Shown: positions 18,716 through 27,907, numbered from the stretch's first letter. The stretch is DNA of 64,000 nucleotides from an uncultured Methanobrevibacter sp. (GCA_900318035.1 ONJC01000011.1:54022-118021), one strand, 5' to 3'. Program-made: numbers and translations. The notes: a model not told the origin generated them from the letters alone.

Positions 18716-18985
18716 ATGGGTGAAGTATTAACAACTATGAAAGTCATGCCAGACAGTCCGGATGTGGATTTAGAAGCTATTAAAGCAACAATTAAAGATT
18801 CAATGCCTGAAGGCGCTAAACTTAATGATATGAAAGAAGAACCAATTGCTTTTGGTTTAGTAGCTATCATAATAAGTTTCATCACTGAAGATGGTGAAGG
18901 CGGATCCGAACCTGTTGAAGAAATGGTTTCAGGTATTGAAGGCGTAGCCAGTATTGAAATTACTGGTGTTGGAAGATTAATGTAA
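18716..18985 (+). CDS. ef1B: Elongation factor 1-beta (nucleotide exchange factor for EF1A)
   Basis: The 89-residue single-domain protein catalyses GDP/GTP exchange on aEF1A. It starts MGEVLTTMKVMPDSPDVDL, holds the FGLVAIIISFITEDGEGG block and ends with IEITGVGRLM, all typical of archaeal EF1B. A GGAGG ribosome-binding site lies before the ATG. It is last in the pth2-kinase-zinc-finger-EF1B run and is followed by a T-rich region and terminator-like hairpins. Confidence 0.96.
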   Translation: MGEVLTTMKVMPDSPDVDLEAIKATIKDSMPEGAKLNDMKEEPIAFGLVAIIISFITEDGEGGSEPVEEMVSGIEGVASIEITGVGRLM

Positions 18986-19086
18986 AAAGGATTTTCTTCA
19001 CGGGAAAGATTAAAAAATTGATTTTTTCCCCATATTTTTATTGTTTGTAATATTGCATAATATTGTTATGCAAAAAAGTGTATTTT

Positions 19087-19126
19087 GGAGTCATTATGAT
19101 TAATGGCTCCGGAATTCCTTTTTTTT
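19087..19126 (+). terminator. Intrinsic terminator downstream of EF1B
   Basis: Stem GGAGTCATT (19087-19095) pairs with AATGGCTCC (19102-19110) with one T-G mismatch, followed by an eight-T run at 19119-19126. A smaller hairpin GCATAA/TTATGC at 19055-19071 precedes it. Confidence 0.55.
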
Positions 19127-19229
19127 AAAATCTGGTTCAAAATAAATTATTTAAATTATAGCTAATATAATTGCTATGGATTATTATTGAATCGAGTGGA
19201 AAATTGGATATTTTAAAAAAAGAAAGGAT

Positions 19230-19251
19230 GTAGATGAGTTAAGTCATCTAC
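19230..19251 (-). terminator. Terminator of the papain-like adhesin gene
   Basis: Perfect 8-bp stem GTAGATGA (19230-19237) with TCATCTAC (19244-19251), overlapping the TAG stop on the minus strand. Read leftwards it is followed by a T-rich tract. Confidence 0.6.
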
Positions 19252-22200
19252 TTAACAATTATTTTTGGTTTTACAGTCTTAGCATTGTAGTATTTATTTC
19301 CTGCAAATTTAACTACTGCGGTATACTTCCCTTGTTTGGTTAATTTGGTAAGTTTAAATGTAGCAACACCTTTTTTGTTGGTTTTTGCAGTATATGTTTT
19401 TTTGTTGACTGTAATTTTAACTTTTGTATTTTTCATGGCCTTATTTTTGTTAGTTTTTAATGTTACTGTGTATTTTTTGGTTTTGCCGGCCTTTTTGAAT
19501 GATTTTGCTTTTGCAGTTAATTTTGGAGTTGCCTTTTTAACAACAATTTTTGCAGTTGAAGTTGTTTTCAGATAGTTTCCAAATGCGGGGGTTGTTATTG
19601 TTGCAGTATATTTTTTTGGAGCAAGTCCGTTGGTTAAAAATTTAACCTGGCCTTTTGAATTTGTTTTTAGGGTTTTTGTAACTCCATTTGAAAGTTTTAT
19701 TGTAACATTAACATCTTTAATTGCATCTCCGAAGACGTCTTTCACATTAACAATCAGGTATTTATTGCCATTATACGCTGTCTTTACATTGGATGCTTTG
19801 ATTTCGGTGGTCAGATTAACTAATGGTTTTGTATATGCTTTTAAGCTTACTGTATAATTTTTCAAAGTCACATCTTTCCATCCGCTGCCGTCATTGACCC
19901 ATGAAACATTTCTAAGCAATGGTGTTCTTGATTCGTTGATTAAAAATACTGAATGGGTTTTCATGACAATAGTAAAGACGTCACCTGTTTTAATAGGTAT
20001 GTTTTTTGTTAACTTAATTGTATGATACCCTTTGAATGGTGCAGTGCCGTTTTGAGTATGTTTCAGCATGTCATTGACATAAATTTCAACAGCATAGTCT
20101 TCACCCATATAATTGAAGTATGTTCCAACTGCGCTTATGAAGTCATCTTCAATGGCTATGTATGTATTCCTGTAGGTATAGTTTCCGGTTTTATCCACTA
20201 CACTCACCATTCCTGCAATGTCTGTCTGATAGTTTTTATTGTAATTTTCAGTATTTTCTATTAAAAATCCAATACTTGGTGTTTCATTCAGGAATACGGT
20301 ATCATAGTATGATACGTAAATGTATCCATTATCATAGTTTTTAGTTCCATAACTGTTTTTAATAATCCATGCCCCGTTTCCTGGCGGAGTTATTCTGAAG
20401 TTGCTTGCAGGATAGTTGTCGTCCCATCCAACAATACAGATTGCATGATTTGCATGTGAGCTTACAGTTTCATTATAATATGACGCAGAGGTGTTAAGAT
20501 TAAAGTATATTGATTTATAATCCGCAAGCATATCTCCGGTTACTGCACCATATTTAATTATCGCCCATTTAATTTCATCATTGTCTGTTATGTTTTTATG
20601 TGGAGGTATCCATATGAGATCCTGTACGTGAACTGCATCATCTGAGATGTAAGGTTCGGTTATTTTTCCAACAACATCAAATTCGTCATATTCTATCGGC
20701 AGAGCGGCATACCAGCTTAAAATGAATTCTGCAGCTATGCTGGTCAGTCCTGCTTCTGTAATCCTACTTGCACCATATCTTGAATATTGCAATAAATTCT
20801 TTTGAATGTTCTGTACGGATATATTATGTTCCACACCTGTTGATTTTAAAAGAGCAGACTCTAAAGCGGCACATGTTGAGAAAACCCAGCATGCTCCTGA
20901 AAACCACTGGTCCTTAACTGGTGTTACCCATCCCCATTCACGTGAATCATAGCATGTTGGGAGATTTGTAATATAAATAGTGTTTTCAGTCAAATTTAAA
21001 GTAACGCCTGTACTGTTTATAATGGTTACATAATAAGTATCAATACTTGCATTTTCAACTAAAGTGTCATTATTGTAATCATTTTTATCTAAAACTCTAA
21101 ATTGAGGCATTATACTATAAATTGCACGGCCATTATTTTCAAAAATACAATTGGTTATATTATATCCAACATTGTTTGCAAACAATACATTGGTATTGTT
21201 GATGAACTTCACATTATCCATAATCATATTTTCAGTTAAAAATTCATATATTATTGCCCTATCAATAGGGGAGTCGTCAGTTATTTTTATTCTGTTGTTC
21301 TTGAATGTTGAATTTGTGATTTTTGTTTCAGCTTCACAAGCATAAATTATGGCATTTCCCTCAGCCTCATTATCCATTATGGTAGAATTGTCAATGAATA
21401 AGTGTCCTGCACATAATGTTAAAACAGCACCATAGGTACTTTTAGAATTTTTAATTAGGGTATTTTTGATTATTAATTCATCTTTAGCACCCTGTTTCCA
21501 ACCTTGTCCATCAGAGAAAATTATTCCTCCATCATAAGAAGCGGTCACATTATCGAAAATGCACCCGTCCACAATTAAATCAGAACTTTCTCCAACTACA
21601 AAAGCTCCGGCAGTCTTACTTGCATATAAGTTCATATAACTATTGTTGATATGACGTTGGTTTCCCCCATCTGCATAACAAACAGTCGCATATTGTGATG
21701 TTGAATTTGCAAAGGTTGAATTAATCACTTCCAGTCCTTGAATATACTCGAGGTATATTGTTGCCAGACAGATGTCATAAAAGTTTTTAAACATTGAATT
21801 TGTAATCTTACAGTAATAGGTTCTATTAGAATCTTCAGGGTAAAGGTTACCGCCTTTGTTTCTGATTATTTGTTCATAAGCTGAATTTTTTTCTTCTTCG
21901 GACGCGTTAGTGTTATTATCATCAGGATAATTGTCATCTAAATCATCTACAGGGCCATATACTTCATATTTTTCCTGTGGGGGTGTGTGGGCATATATTG
22001 CAGCACCATATTCAGCATACCCTCCATTGAAAATACAGTTATCTAAAGTAATATTGGAATTTGTATAAATGGCCCCACCCTTCTTGGCATAATTGTTTTC
22101 AAAAACTACATTATTGCAGGTAACGGTTTTATTGACGAATATCGCCCCTCCGTTATCGGCAAATCCGTTTACTAAAACAAGATTGTTTAAGGTAATGTTG

Positions 22201-22568
22201 CCGTCAAATAGGGCAAATATTCTTGATTGATTACTTCCATCAAGTTTATGGTTATTTCCATTTATGGTAATGGTCTTATTGATCATAATTCCATTGTTGT
22301 CACCGTTGACAAATTTATAATCTTTGGTAAGATTCAATACTCCGCCAATTGCACTGGAATTAATCTGGTCTGATAATTCATCAAAGGTGCCTACGTCAGA
22401 CCCATTGTCCTCTGAAACTGTCTTAATATCATTTTCAGCACTTGATGCATCATTACTCATTTCCATACCAATAGCATCATCCGTAACATTTTCCACTGCA
22501 CTTACTGCCGAAACAGCAAATAAAGTTACGAGAATGAATGTTAGTATCATTATCATTTTTAATCGCAA
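19248..22568 (-). CDS. Secreted adhesin-like protein with papain (C1A) peptidase and Ig-like domains
   Basis: The 1106-residue protein has a signal peptide (about 1-26) and right-handed beta-helix repeats (about 70-500) with recurring NNxAxxGGAIY units. A C1A peptidase domain (about 535-800) follows, then a beta-rich domain (about 800-930) and two Ig-like repeats to the end. The catalytic set is intact: Q554, C560 in SGACWVF, H708 in NHAICIVGW and N738 in IIKNSYG. It starts at TTG, supported by an AAGGAGG site 8 bases upstream. It is likely surface-exposed and may cut host, microbial or self cell-wall peptides. No transmembrane anchor or pseudomurein-binding repeat is visible. The GACW in place of GSCW is a mild change. 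Confidence 0.85.
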   Translation of the reverse strand: MRLKMIMILTFILVTLFAVSAVSAVENVTDDAIGMEMSNDASSAENDIKTVSEDNGSDVGTFDELSDQINSSAIGGVLNLTKDYKFVNGDNNGIMINKTITINGNNHKLDGSNQSRIFALFDGNITLNNLVLVNGFADNGGAIFVNKTVTCNNVVFENNYAKKGGAIYTNSNITLDNCIFNGGYAEYGAAIYAHTPPQEKYEVYGPVDDLDDNYPDDNNTNASEEEKNSAYEQIIRNKGGNLYPEDSNRTYYCKITNSMFKNFYDICLATIYLEYIQGLEVINSTFANSTSQYATVCYADGGNQRHINNSYMNLYASKTAGAFVVGESSDLIVDGCIFDNVTASYDGGIIFSDGQGWKQGAKDELIIKNTLIKNSKSTYGAVLTLCAGHLFIDNSTIMDNEAEGNAIIYACEAETKITNSTFKNNRIKITDDSPIDRAIIYEFLTENMIMDNVKFINNTNVLFANNVGYNITNCIFENNGRAIYSIMPQFRVLDKNDYNNDTLVENASIDTYYVTIINSTGVTLNLTENTIYITNLPTCYDSREWGWVTPVKDQWFSGACWVFSTCAALESALLKSTGVEHNISVQNIQKNLLQYSRYGASRITEAGLTSIAAEFILSWYAALPIEYDEFDVVGKITEPYISDDAVHVQDLIWIPPHKNITDNDEIKWAIIKYGAVTGDMLADYKSIYFNLNTSASYYNETVSSHANHAICIVGWDDNYPASNFRITPPGNGAWIIKNSYGTKNYDNGYIYVSYYDTVFLNETPSIGFLIENTENYNKNYQTDIAGMVSVVDKTGNYTYRNTYIAIEDDFISAVGTYFNYMGEDYAVEIYVNDMLKHTQNGTAPFKGYHTIKLTKNIPIKTGDVFTIVMKTHSVFLINESRTPLLRNVSWVNDGSGWKDVTLKNYTVSLKAYTKPLVNLTTEIKASNVKTAYNGNKYLIVNVKDVFGDAIKDVNVTIKLSNGVTKTLKTNSKGQVKFLTNGLAPKKYTATITTPAFGNYLKTTSTAKIVVKKATPKLTAKAKSFKKAGKTKKYTVTLKTNKNKAMKNTKVKITVNKKTYTAKTNKKGVATFKLTKLTKQGKYTAVVKFAGNKYYNAKTVKPKIIVK

Positions 22569-22944
22569 TATTTTTTCCTCCTTACAGTTTTTTAATATGT
22601 ATTTGTGTCTAAATTCTTATTTAATTTTTCCGAATATTAACAAATGCAAGAATAGGCGATTCATAGTTTGTGATTCTTTTAGTTTTTCTTCGTGTTCATT
22701 GAGTTTTTTTTAAAACATTTTCAGGATGTTTCCTGCATGTTTTTAAAGAGTTTAAACTTGAAAAACGAAGTTTATTTAGATTAAATCTGAATATTCAACT
22801 TCAAATCTTGTTATTGTCTGATATGGTGGCTTTTCATTACTGTAAGATATCTATATGTGCTTTTTTAATTTCTTTTGAAGAAAATCCTTCATTGAATTAA
22901 AAAAGTGGGGATTTTGTGCCAGGTCATTTTCCAATTTTCAAAAA
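22569..22944. other. Gene-free upstream region of the adhesin gene
   Basis: Apart from the adhesin ribosome-binding site (22574-22580) this 376-bp stretch has no supported gene. It is AT-rich with several short inverted repeats. I see no strong leftward TATA box close to the start, so the adhesin promoter is not placed. Confidence 0.5.
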
Positions 22945-23029
22945 TTTAGTCATACCTAAATTTTAGTAAAGTTTATATACTATGATGACCAACTTTAATA
23001 CAAGTGACATAAATTTAGGCACACCTAAA
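22945..23029 (+). promoter_or_regulatory. Box-TATA-box promoter with iron-repressor-like operators
   Basis: Box 1 at 22945-22960 (TTTAGTCATACCTAAA), TATA box TTTATATAC at 22972-22980 preceded by a purine-rich BRE, and box 2 at 23014-23029 (TTTAGGCACACCTAAA, a TTTAGG-N4-CCTAAA palindrome). Orientation is inferred from the identical arrangement in front of feoA. Boxes of this type suit a DtxR-family repressor; box 2 would lie just after the start site. Confidence 0.6.
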
Positions 23030-23204
23030 TTTTCACTTTAACAAAACATATTATTAGTCAATAATAATACAATCTCCAAAAATATATTTGATATTGAATT
23101 AGTTTCCACAATTTTCTAATTTAATATCAGGAAATTATCTGCCGAAATTTCCAAAAAGGATGTTTATGGTTTCTGATTGTAAACATCAAATACATACTCT
23201 CTTT
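22945..23204 (+). repeat. Left arm of a ~250-bp inverted repeat
   Basis: By eye the reverse complement of 34240-34510 aligns along this stretch. Exact or near-exact blocks include 22991-23021 (31 bases) and 23040-23082 (about 40 bases), and both copies end with a TGTTTA/TAAACA hairpin and an ACTCTCT motif. Conservation outside any reading frame suggests a duplicated regulatory or RNA unit. Confidence 0.75.
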
Positions 23205-23205
23205 A
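23002..23205 (+). ncRNA. Candidate iron-responsive small RNA, copy 1
   Basis: Predicted transcript from about 27 bases after the TATA box to the hairpin GATGTTTA (23159-23166)/TAAACATC (23180-23187) and the following CTCTCTTTA. The second copy at 34237-34449 shares the sequence but not any reading frame; short ATG frames in one copy are absent in the other. A conserved ACAATCTCCAAAA segment (about 23069-23082) could pair with Shine-Dalgarno-type GGAG sequences. All of this is inference from promoter architecture and conservation; boundaries are approximate. Confidence 0.45.
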
Positions 23206-23306
23206 AAAATAGTGATTGGAGTTTTCACTATTTTTAATTTCAATATGTCGTTTTAAACTCCATATTATTTTTCCTCGAAAGGTGCTTAAGGGGTTTTTTA
23301 AGCACC
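23205..23306 (+). terminator. Two stem-loops after candidate RNA copy 1
   Basis: Perfect 11-bp stem AAAAATAGTGA (23205-23215)/TCACTATTTTT (23225-23235) and 9-bp stem GGTGCTTAA (23281-23289)/TTAAGCACC (23298-23306). The first is followed by a T-run, the second by CATCCTATATTTTTT. They could end read-through before the next promoter. Confidence 0.5.
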
Positions 23307-23324
23307 ATCCTATATTTTTTATAT

Positions 23325-23409
23325 TTTAGGTAAACCTAAAAATTCAAAACATTTAAATATGTCTTGATACAAAATCAAGTATGGCAATGAAAAATTAGGT
23401 CTGCCTAAA
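23325..23409 (+). promoter_or_regulatory. Box-TATA-box promoter of the 37-residue peptide gene
   Basis: Box 1 TTTAGGTAAACCTAAA (23325-23340), TATA ATTTAAATAT (23351-23360), box 2 TTAGGTCTGCCTAAA (23395-23409). Spacing from TATA to box 2 is about 43 bases, the same design as the feoA and feoB promoters, so iron-type repression is inferred. Confidence 0.6.
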
Positions 23410-23468
23410 TATCTAATTTTGATTGCTATTGTATGTTGATATTAAATCACACTACAATTCTCCGATTA

Positions 23469-23555
23469 TTACTAAATTAGTTTAAAACTCTTTTAATTTA
23501 GTAATGGCATATGACTACTCTCATGAAATTAAATATGAAATCCATATTTAATTTC
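23469..23555 (+). promoter_or_regulatory. Leader with two perfect hairpins before the 37-residue peptide
   Basis: Stem 1: TTACTAAATTA (23469-23479) with TAATTTAGTAA (23494-23504), 11 bp. Stem 2: GAAATTAAATATG (23525-23537) with CATATTTAATTTC (23543-23555), 13 bp, 5-base loop. Stem 2 ends 8 bases before the GGGTG ribosome-binding site, so it may modulate translation. No known riboswitch class was recognised. Confidence 0.45.
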
Positions 23556-23575
23556 ACCTATTATGGGTGTTTTAA

Positions 23576-23689
23576 ATGGCAAACAAGACAAATAAATCAA
23601 AATGTTGCGAAGTAAAAGATGATTCAAAGGAGAAAAAAAGCATCTTTAAAAAATTATGGTGTTTCTTTTTTGGATGCAACTGTCACTAA
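23576..23689 (+). CDS. 37-residue Cys-rich small protein, probably iron-regulated
   Basis: The ATG at 23576 follows a GGGTG ribosome-binding site at 6-7 bases spacing, and the frame ends TAA at 23689. The peptide is highly basic in the middle and has five cysteines (C10, C11, C29, C34, C36) and a terminal His37. C-terminal residues 23-33 (IFKKLWCFFFG) are aromatic and could associate with the membrane. A CC pair and a GCNCH end suit metal or cluster binding. It sits behind a box-TATA-box promoter of the feo type and a leader with two perfect hairpins, and before a long T-rich tract. I do not recognise a family. That it is translated is inferred from ribosome site, Cys pattern and regulation. 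Confidence 0.5.
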   Translation: MANKTNKSKCCEVKDDSKEKKSIFKKLWCFFFGCNCH

Positions 23690-23808
23690 TTTAATATTTT
23701 TTAATTTTTCTCAATTTTTTTCAATTTTTATCTATTTTTGACAAATATTTAAGTATGTTAAGTTAGATATTAAATATTACTTTAAATAACTTTAAATAGG
23801 TAGGAATT

Positions 23809-24528
23809 ATGGACAGAACAAAAAAAATAATTATTGCTATCATAATAGTTGTTCTTGTTGTTCTTGTAGCAATTATTGCAAGTGCACTTTTCCTAGGTCA
23901 AAATTCAGAACTCAAGAGCGGTAACAAAAATATTTTGGTATGTGCTATTGATGAAAGTGAAAGCCGGCCGGGAATGGGTGCCTGTGATATGGCATTTATT
24001 GTAACTTTGAATAACGGCACTCTTAAGAATTATACTCCTGTTTATCCTGGAGGTTTGACACACCCAACGGCTAAAGAGCCCGCTGAAGCTCAAGCCCAAG
24101 GTGCAGGATCTAGGTTGCTGCTTCACGATGCATTTTGGGACTCAGATAATGCTCTTGACATGAGGCTTGCAAAGGAAATTGTGGAGCATAATACAAATTA
24201 TCAAATAGACTCCGTTGTTGCAATAAATACTAAAGCTTTAGATGCTGTGCTTGATGCCGCAGGAACAATAGAAGTTAATGGAAACAAAACTCATGTGAGT
24301 GGTATTGACATTATCCGTGAAGAAGACTGGGGTCAAGGTGTATCAAGAGGAACTGCAGTATTGGATGTTGTTAAAGCTGCTGCAAGAGCAGCAAAAGATC
24401 CTAATGTGAAAAAAGGTATGATAAATGCAGCTCTTGATCAATATGCAAAAGGCAACATTATCATGGATAAACAAGGCGATTTTGTAGGATTATTAGCATC
24501 AAAAGGAATTGAAACCTTCTTCGGTTAA
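23809..24528 (+). CDS. DUF4012-like membrane-anchored protein
   Basis: The 239-residue protein has an N-terminal transmembrane anchor (about 6-30) and an extracytoplasmic domain. Blocks such as ESRPGMGACDMAF, YTPVYPGGLTHP and LLHDAFWDSD, then IDSVVAINTKALDAVLDAAG, fit DUF4012, a distant relative of the LytR-CpsA-Psr fold that acts on cell-envelope polymers in bacteria. In this pseudomurein-walled lineage a role in wall or surface polymer handling is a guess. A GGTAGGA ribosome-binding site precedes the ATG. It is convergent with the TadC gene, 19 bases apart. Confidence 0.6.
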   Translation: MDRTKKIIIAIIIVVLVVLVAIIASALFLGQNSELKSGNKNILVCAIDESESRPGMGACDMAFIVTLNNGTLKNYTPVYPGGLTHPTAKEPAEAQAQGAGSRLLLHDAFWDSDNALDMRLAKEIVEHNTNYQIDSVVAINTKALDAVLDAAGTIEVNGNKTHVSGIDIIREEDWGQGVSRGTAVLDVVKAAARAAKDPNVKKGMINAALDQYAKGNIIMDKQGDFVGLLASKGIETFFG

Positions 24529-24547
24529 TTCCTTTCTTTTTATTATT

Positions 24548-25423
24548 TTAGATTTTTGGTTCTAATCTCTTAATGAACACTCCCATAAACATCACTATCA
24601 TCGGGAAAAACACTGAATAGATTAACATTAACATGTTTGATGATATGATATCTCCCATAACTGTTGAACCTGCCATCAGCATTATCAGACTGATTACCGG
24701 AGCCAAAATAGCTATAAAAGTATAAATCAGTATGAATGAATTTAATTTTTGGGAATATTCCTTTAACTTGATTTGCATCTCAAATGAAATGTCTTTTGCA
24801 ATTATATCTAGGCTGTAAGCCAGATTTCCCCCAACCCTTAGAGTACCCACAATCTGCTGAATTGCTCTTGTAAGGCCTTCTGATTTGTTTCTTTCAGACA
24901 TTTCAAGAAGGGAATCTTCGGTTGATTTTCCATATTTCACCTCTTCCAAAACCCGATTGATCTCTTTTGAAAATGATCCATAATCGGAATTTCTTATTGT
25001 CCGTAGTGTGTCATGAAGGCCCTTTCCTGATTTTAACTCGATTCCCATATGTCTTAAGGCATACGGCAGTTCTCGATTTAAATCAGAATAGTTTTTCTGT
25101 TCTTTAATTTTAGGATAGTATATTAAAAACACATAAACCATTCCAACCATGACCAGATACATTGCACAGATTTCCAGGGGCATAATAAAAAATAACAGTA
25201 GGGATATGAGAATTATGGTTGTTATTGTTGATTTTTTAACCATTGCCGGAATCAGACGTTCCCTCAGCTCATCTATCTTGTCCCTTTCATTTGCAGGTAT
25301 CCTTTTTTCGAAATCCAGTCTTGAAAATAGTGATGATGTCTTTGACTCTTTTTTGGGATTGTTATCTTTTCTGGTAATGTTTTTGAAAAATGAAACTGAA
25401 GATAATGCGATTGTGCCAATCAT
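24548..25423 (-). CDS. Type II/IV secretion system F-type membrane protein (TadC-like)
   Basis: The 291-residue protein has helices at about 1-12, 65-100 (two) and 225-285 (two) around a cytoplasmic helical T2SSF domain (about 110-220) with GIELKSGKGLHDTL and GTLRVGGNLAYSLDII. Such proteins form the membrane platform of archaeal pili or secretion systems and work with a TadA-type ATPase, encoded just upstream (25 bases apart). It is shorter than ArlJ/FlaJ, which has two such domains, so it is closer to a TadC half. No pilin or prepilin peptidase gene is adjacent. Confidence 0.82.
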   Translation of the reverse strand: MIGTIALSSVSFFKNITRKDNNPKKESKTSSLFSRLDFEKRIPANERDKIDELRERLIPAMVKKSTITTIILISLLLFFIMPLEICAMYLVMVGMVYVFLIYYPKIKEQKNYSDLNRELPYALRHMGIELKSGKGLHDTLRTIRNSDYGSFSKEINRVLEEVKYGKSTEDSLLEMSERNKSEGLTRAIQQIVGTLRVGGNLAYSLDIIAKDISFEMQIKLKEYSQKLNSFILIYTFIAILAPVISLIMLMAGSTVMGDIISSNMLMLIYSVFFPMIVMFMGVFIKRLEPKI

Positions 25424-25448
25424 TATGAAAAACTTGTTTAAAATGATA

Positions 25449-26876
25449 TCACCCGTTTAATAGTATTCTGTTTAAGACTTTTTCGCTGTCATTGTAGTAC
25501 AAATCAAAAACGCTTTTTACATCATCACTGGAGTGGATTTCATGTTCAACCATATGGCTTAAAACGATTTCTCTGTTTTCAATTTCTCTGTGGATTTCGC
25601 TGACTGATTTTCCGGTCAGGTTTGCAAGTTGCGTGAGTGTCATGCTTGATATGCTTACATTTTCGATGGTATCGGTTTCCGGGTTCCACTGGAAGATTTT
25701 GTTTAGCTGTACCACTCCTTCTTCAATTCCTACAACTTCGGCAACTTCACTGATTCTTCTGTAGGATACTCCTGAAGATGTGTAAATCCTGTTTTGCATT
25801 ATAATAAAGTCGATTGCCTGAATCATTATTTCAGGAACGGACATTGGTGCATTGGTCAATCTTGTAATTGTTTCTCTGGCGTCATTTGAATGTAATGTCC
25901 CAAATCCGGAATGTCCAGTATTCAATGCGGTAAATAGTGTGATCGCCTCATCTGATCGGACCTCTCCAACAATGATTCTGTCGGGGCGTTGCCTTAATGA
26001 ATTTTTAACCAAATCGTTCATGGTTAATTCGCCTTTGTTTTCCACATTTGCAGGTCTTGTTTCCATTCTGATGACATGTTCATGAGGAATCTGCAGCTCC
26101 AATGTGTCTTCAATTGTTATTATTCTTTCCTTGGGGTTGATAAAGGAGCAAAGGGCATTTAATGTTGTTGTTTTTCCTGAACTTGTTCCTCCAGAGATAA
26201 TTGCATTGGCGGATTTGACTCCAAGGCCGTCAAAACAAACCCACAGGAATGCTGCAAGTTCAATTGAAATTGTTTTTGAATTGATTAAATCAATGATGGT
26301 AAAAGGATCTTTCTTAAATTTTCTAATGGTTAATGAGGGGCCGTCCGGGGATACTGGGGGGATTGTGGCATTTATTCTTGACCCGTCAGTTAATCTGCCG
26401 TCTAAAATTGGGGATTCCTGGTCTATCCTTCTGTTAATCTGTCTTGCAATTGAATCTATTAGATCTATTAGCTCCTTTTCATCATCAAATTCAATATTTG
26501 TTTTCATCATTCCGTATTTTCTGTGGTAAACGAATACGGGTTTGCTTATTCCATTTATCATAATTTCTTCCAGGTCATCATCCTGAATCAATGAATCTAT
26601 TTCTCCGTAGCCGATTATGTCTCTTAGAAGCTTATGGGACAGGTCATCCAAATATTGCTTTGAAACTTGAAGATTTTGATTTTCATCTGAAAGTCTCATG
26701 AATAGGAAGTTTCGTATGTCGCCTAACAGCTTCTCTTCATTGGGCTGGAAATTTTCGCCTGTTGATATGGCAAGGTCAACCAAGTTTCCACGAATTTCGC
26801 TTAATAGAATTTTTTCCTCAGGGCTGTAATTTTGTCTGGACACGTTATATTGTGGTATAATCTCATTATTGCTCAT
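25449..26876 (-). CDS. Type II/IV secretion ATPase, TadA/CpaF family
   Basis: The 475-residue ATPase has Walker [11 protein letters not shown] (about 228-237), the Asp box [11 protein letters not shown], Walker [14 protein letters not shown] and the His box [12 protein letters not shown]. The N-terminal about 110 residues are the family's adaptor domain. It would power assembly of a pilus or secretion fibre with the TadC-like protein downstream. I chose the ATG at 26876 because AAGGTGA lies 6 bases upstream; a GTG 9 bases earlier is less likely. The gene order ATPase then platform is the minimal archaeal Tad-like unit. Confidence 0.9.
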   Translation of the reverse strand: MSNNEIIPQYNVSRQNYSPEEKILLSEIRGNLVDLAISTGENFQPNEEKLLGDIRNFLFMRLSDENQNLQVSKQYLDDLSHKLLRDIIGYGEIDSLIQDDDLEEIMINGISKPVFVYHRKYGMMKTNIEFDDEKELIDLIDSIARQINRRIDQESPILDGRLTDGSRINATIPPVSPDGPSLTIRKFKKDPFTIIDLINSKTISIELAAFLWVCFDGLGVKSANAIISGGTSSGKTTTLNALCSFINPKERIITIEDTLELQIPHEHVIRMETRPANVENKGELTMNDLVKNSLRQRPDRIIVGEVRSDEAITLFTALNTGHSGFGTLHSNDARETITRLTNAPMSVPEIMIQAIDFIIMQNRIYTSSGVSYRRISEVAEVVGIEEGVVQLNKIFQWNPETDTIENVSISSMTLTQLANLTGKSVSEIHREIENREIVLSHMVEHEIHSSDDVKSVFDLYYNDSEKVLNRILLNG

Positions 26877-27010
26877 ATTTTTCACCTTAAGCGATTTTTA
26901 ACACATTTTAAAATTAGTATTACTAATTAATAAAGTTTTTATTACTTTCGAAAGCATAATTACTTATATAAATCAAAATCATATTATCAAATCAATTGTG
27001 AGGTTATTGC

Positions 27011-27907
27011 ATGCTGGATATTGAGGATAGAATTGATTCATTAAACGAATGTGAAAACTGCAGGGATGTTCAAATAAAAAAATTTTCCCCTTTAAAAGAC
27101 CTGATTAACTTCGATGATTATGACGGCGATTATATGAGGTGTCAATGTGGAAAAAGACCTCTGGATATTGTAATGAGCCACATCCTGAAAATCATGATTG
27201 AAACAGGGATTGTAGGCGAAAAAGCAACACTCAGGCGCAACTCTCCAGTACCATTATCCGATTTTTACTTCAGCAGTTTGAACCCGCAATTCATTCAAAA
27301 AAACACACTGATATTGCTTCATCCGGATTTCACTCCTGAAGTGGCTACCAAACTGGTTGATGAGGTTCCTGAAGTAAAATGCGTTTTAAAAGGAAGTCCT
27401 CAAAATGTTGTCGGACAGCTGAATAGGGATTCTGACATTGGTCACTTTGAAATTCTCGAAGGTGACGACACCCAGATTAATGTTATGAGGACATTGCTTG
27501 ATGAAAAAATAATTTTAGTTAAAAACCAGTCAAGACACCATATTGAAGTTGCAATGACCACTGAAGAGAAATTGCTCAGGCTGCACAATTATCTAGATAA
27601 TAACGGTATTAAGAAAGGCACAGCCATTGACGGGATGTGCGGTTTGGGAGCACTTGGAATCTATATGCTGAAATACGGTTTTGAAAAGGTAATATTCAAT
27701 GACATTAACCCCGAGATGATTGATGCGCTGAAAAATAATCTGGAAATCAATGGAATCTGCGACGGATTTGAAATACATAATCAGGCATTTGAAGATTTAA
27801 GCGTCGAACATGCAGATTTATGTGTCATTGATGCATTTCCGGGTCAGGACATTTCTGATATTCAGGAAAAAGCAGAAAAAATAGCAGATAATGTTGTGAT
27901 TATCTAG
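27011..27907 (+). CDS. SAM-dependent methyltransferase with N-terminal Cys cluster
   Basis: The 298-residue protein has a class I methyltransferase core in its last about 115 residues: motif I AIDGMCGLGALG, acidic strand-2 IFNDINPEM, and ADLCVIDAFPGQD at motif IV. The N-terminus carries CENC and CQCGKR pairs that could bind zinc. The order resembles archaeal Trm5/Met-10-like tRNA enzymes, but the NPPY motif is replaced by DAFPG, so the substrate is unclear. A GTGAGGT ribosome-binding site precedes the ATG. It is convergent with the STAS-like gene with no gap. Confidence 0.7.
   Translation: MLDIEDRIDSLNECENCRDVQIKKFSPLKDLINFDDYDGDYMRCQCGKRPLDIVMSHILKIMIETGIVGEKATLRRNSPVPLSDFYFSSLNPQFIQKNTLILLHPDFTPEVATKLVDEVPEVKCVLKGSPQNVVGQLNRDSDIGHFEILEGDDTQINVMRTLLDEKIILVKNQSRHHIEVAMTTEEKLLRLHNYLDNNGIKKGTAIDGMCGLGALGIYMLKYGFEKVIFNDINPEMIDALKNNLEINGICDGFEIHNQAFEDLSVEHADLCVIDAFPGQDISDIQEKAEKIADNVVII

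Noticed and set aside
23160..23237. 25-residue reading frame in candidate RNA copy 1
   Set aside because: The ATG sits in the terminator stem, has no spaced ribosome site and has no counterpart in the second copy.
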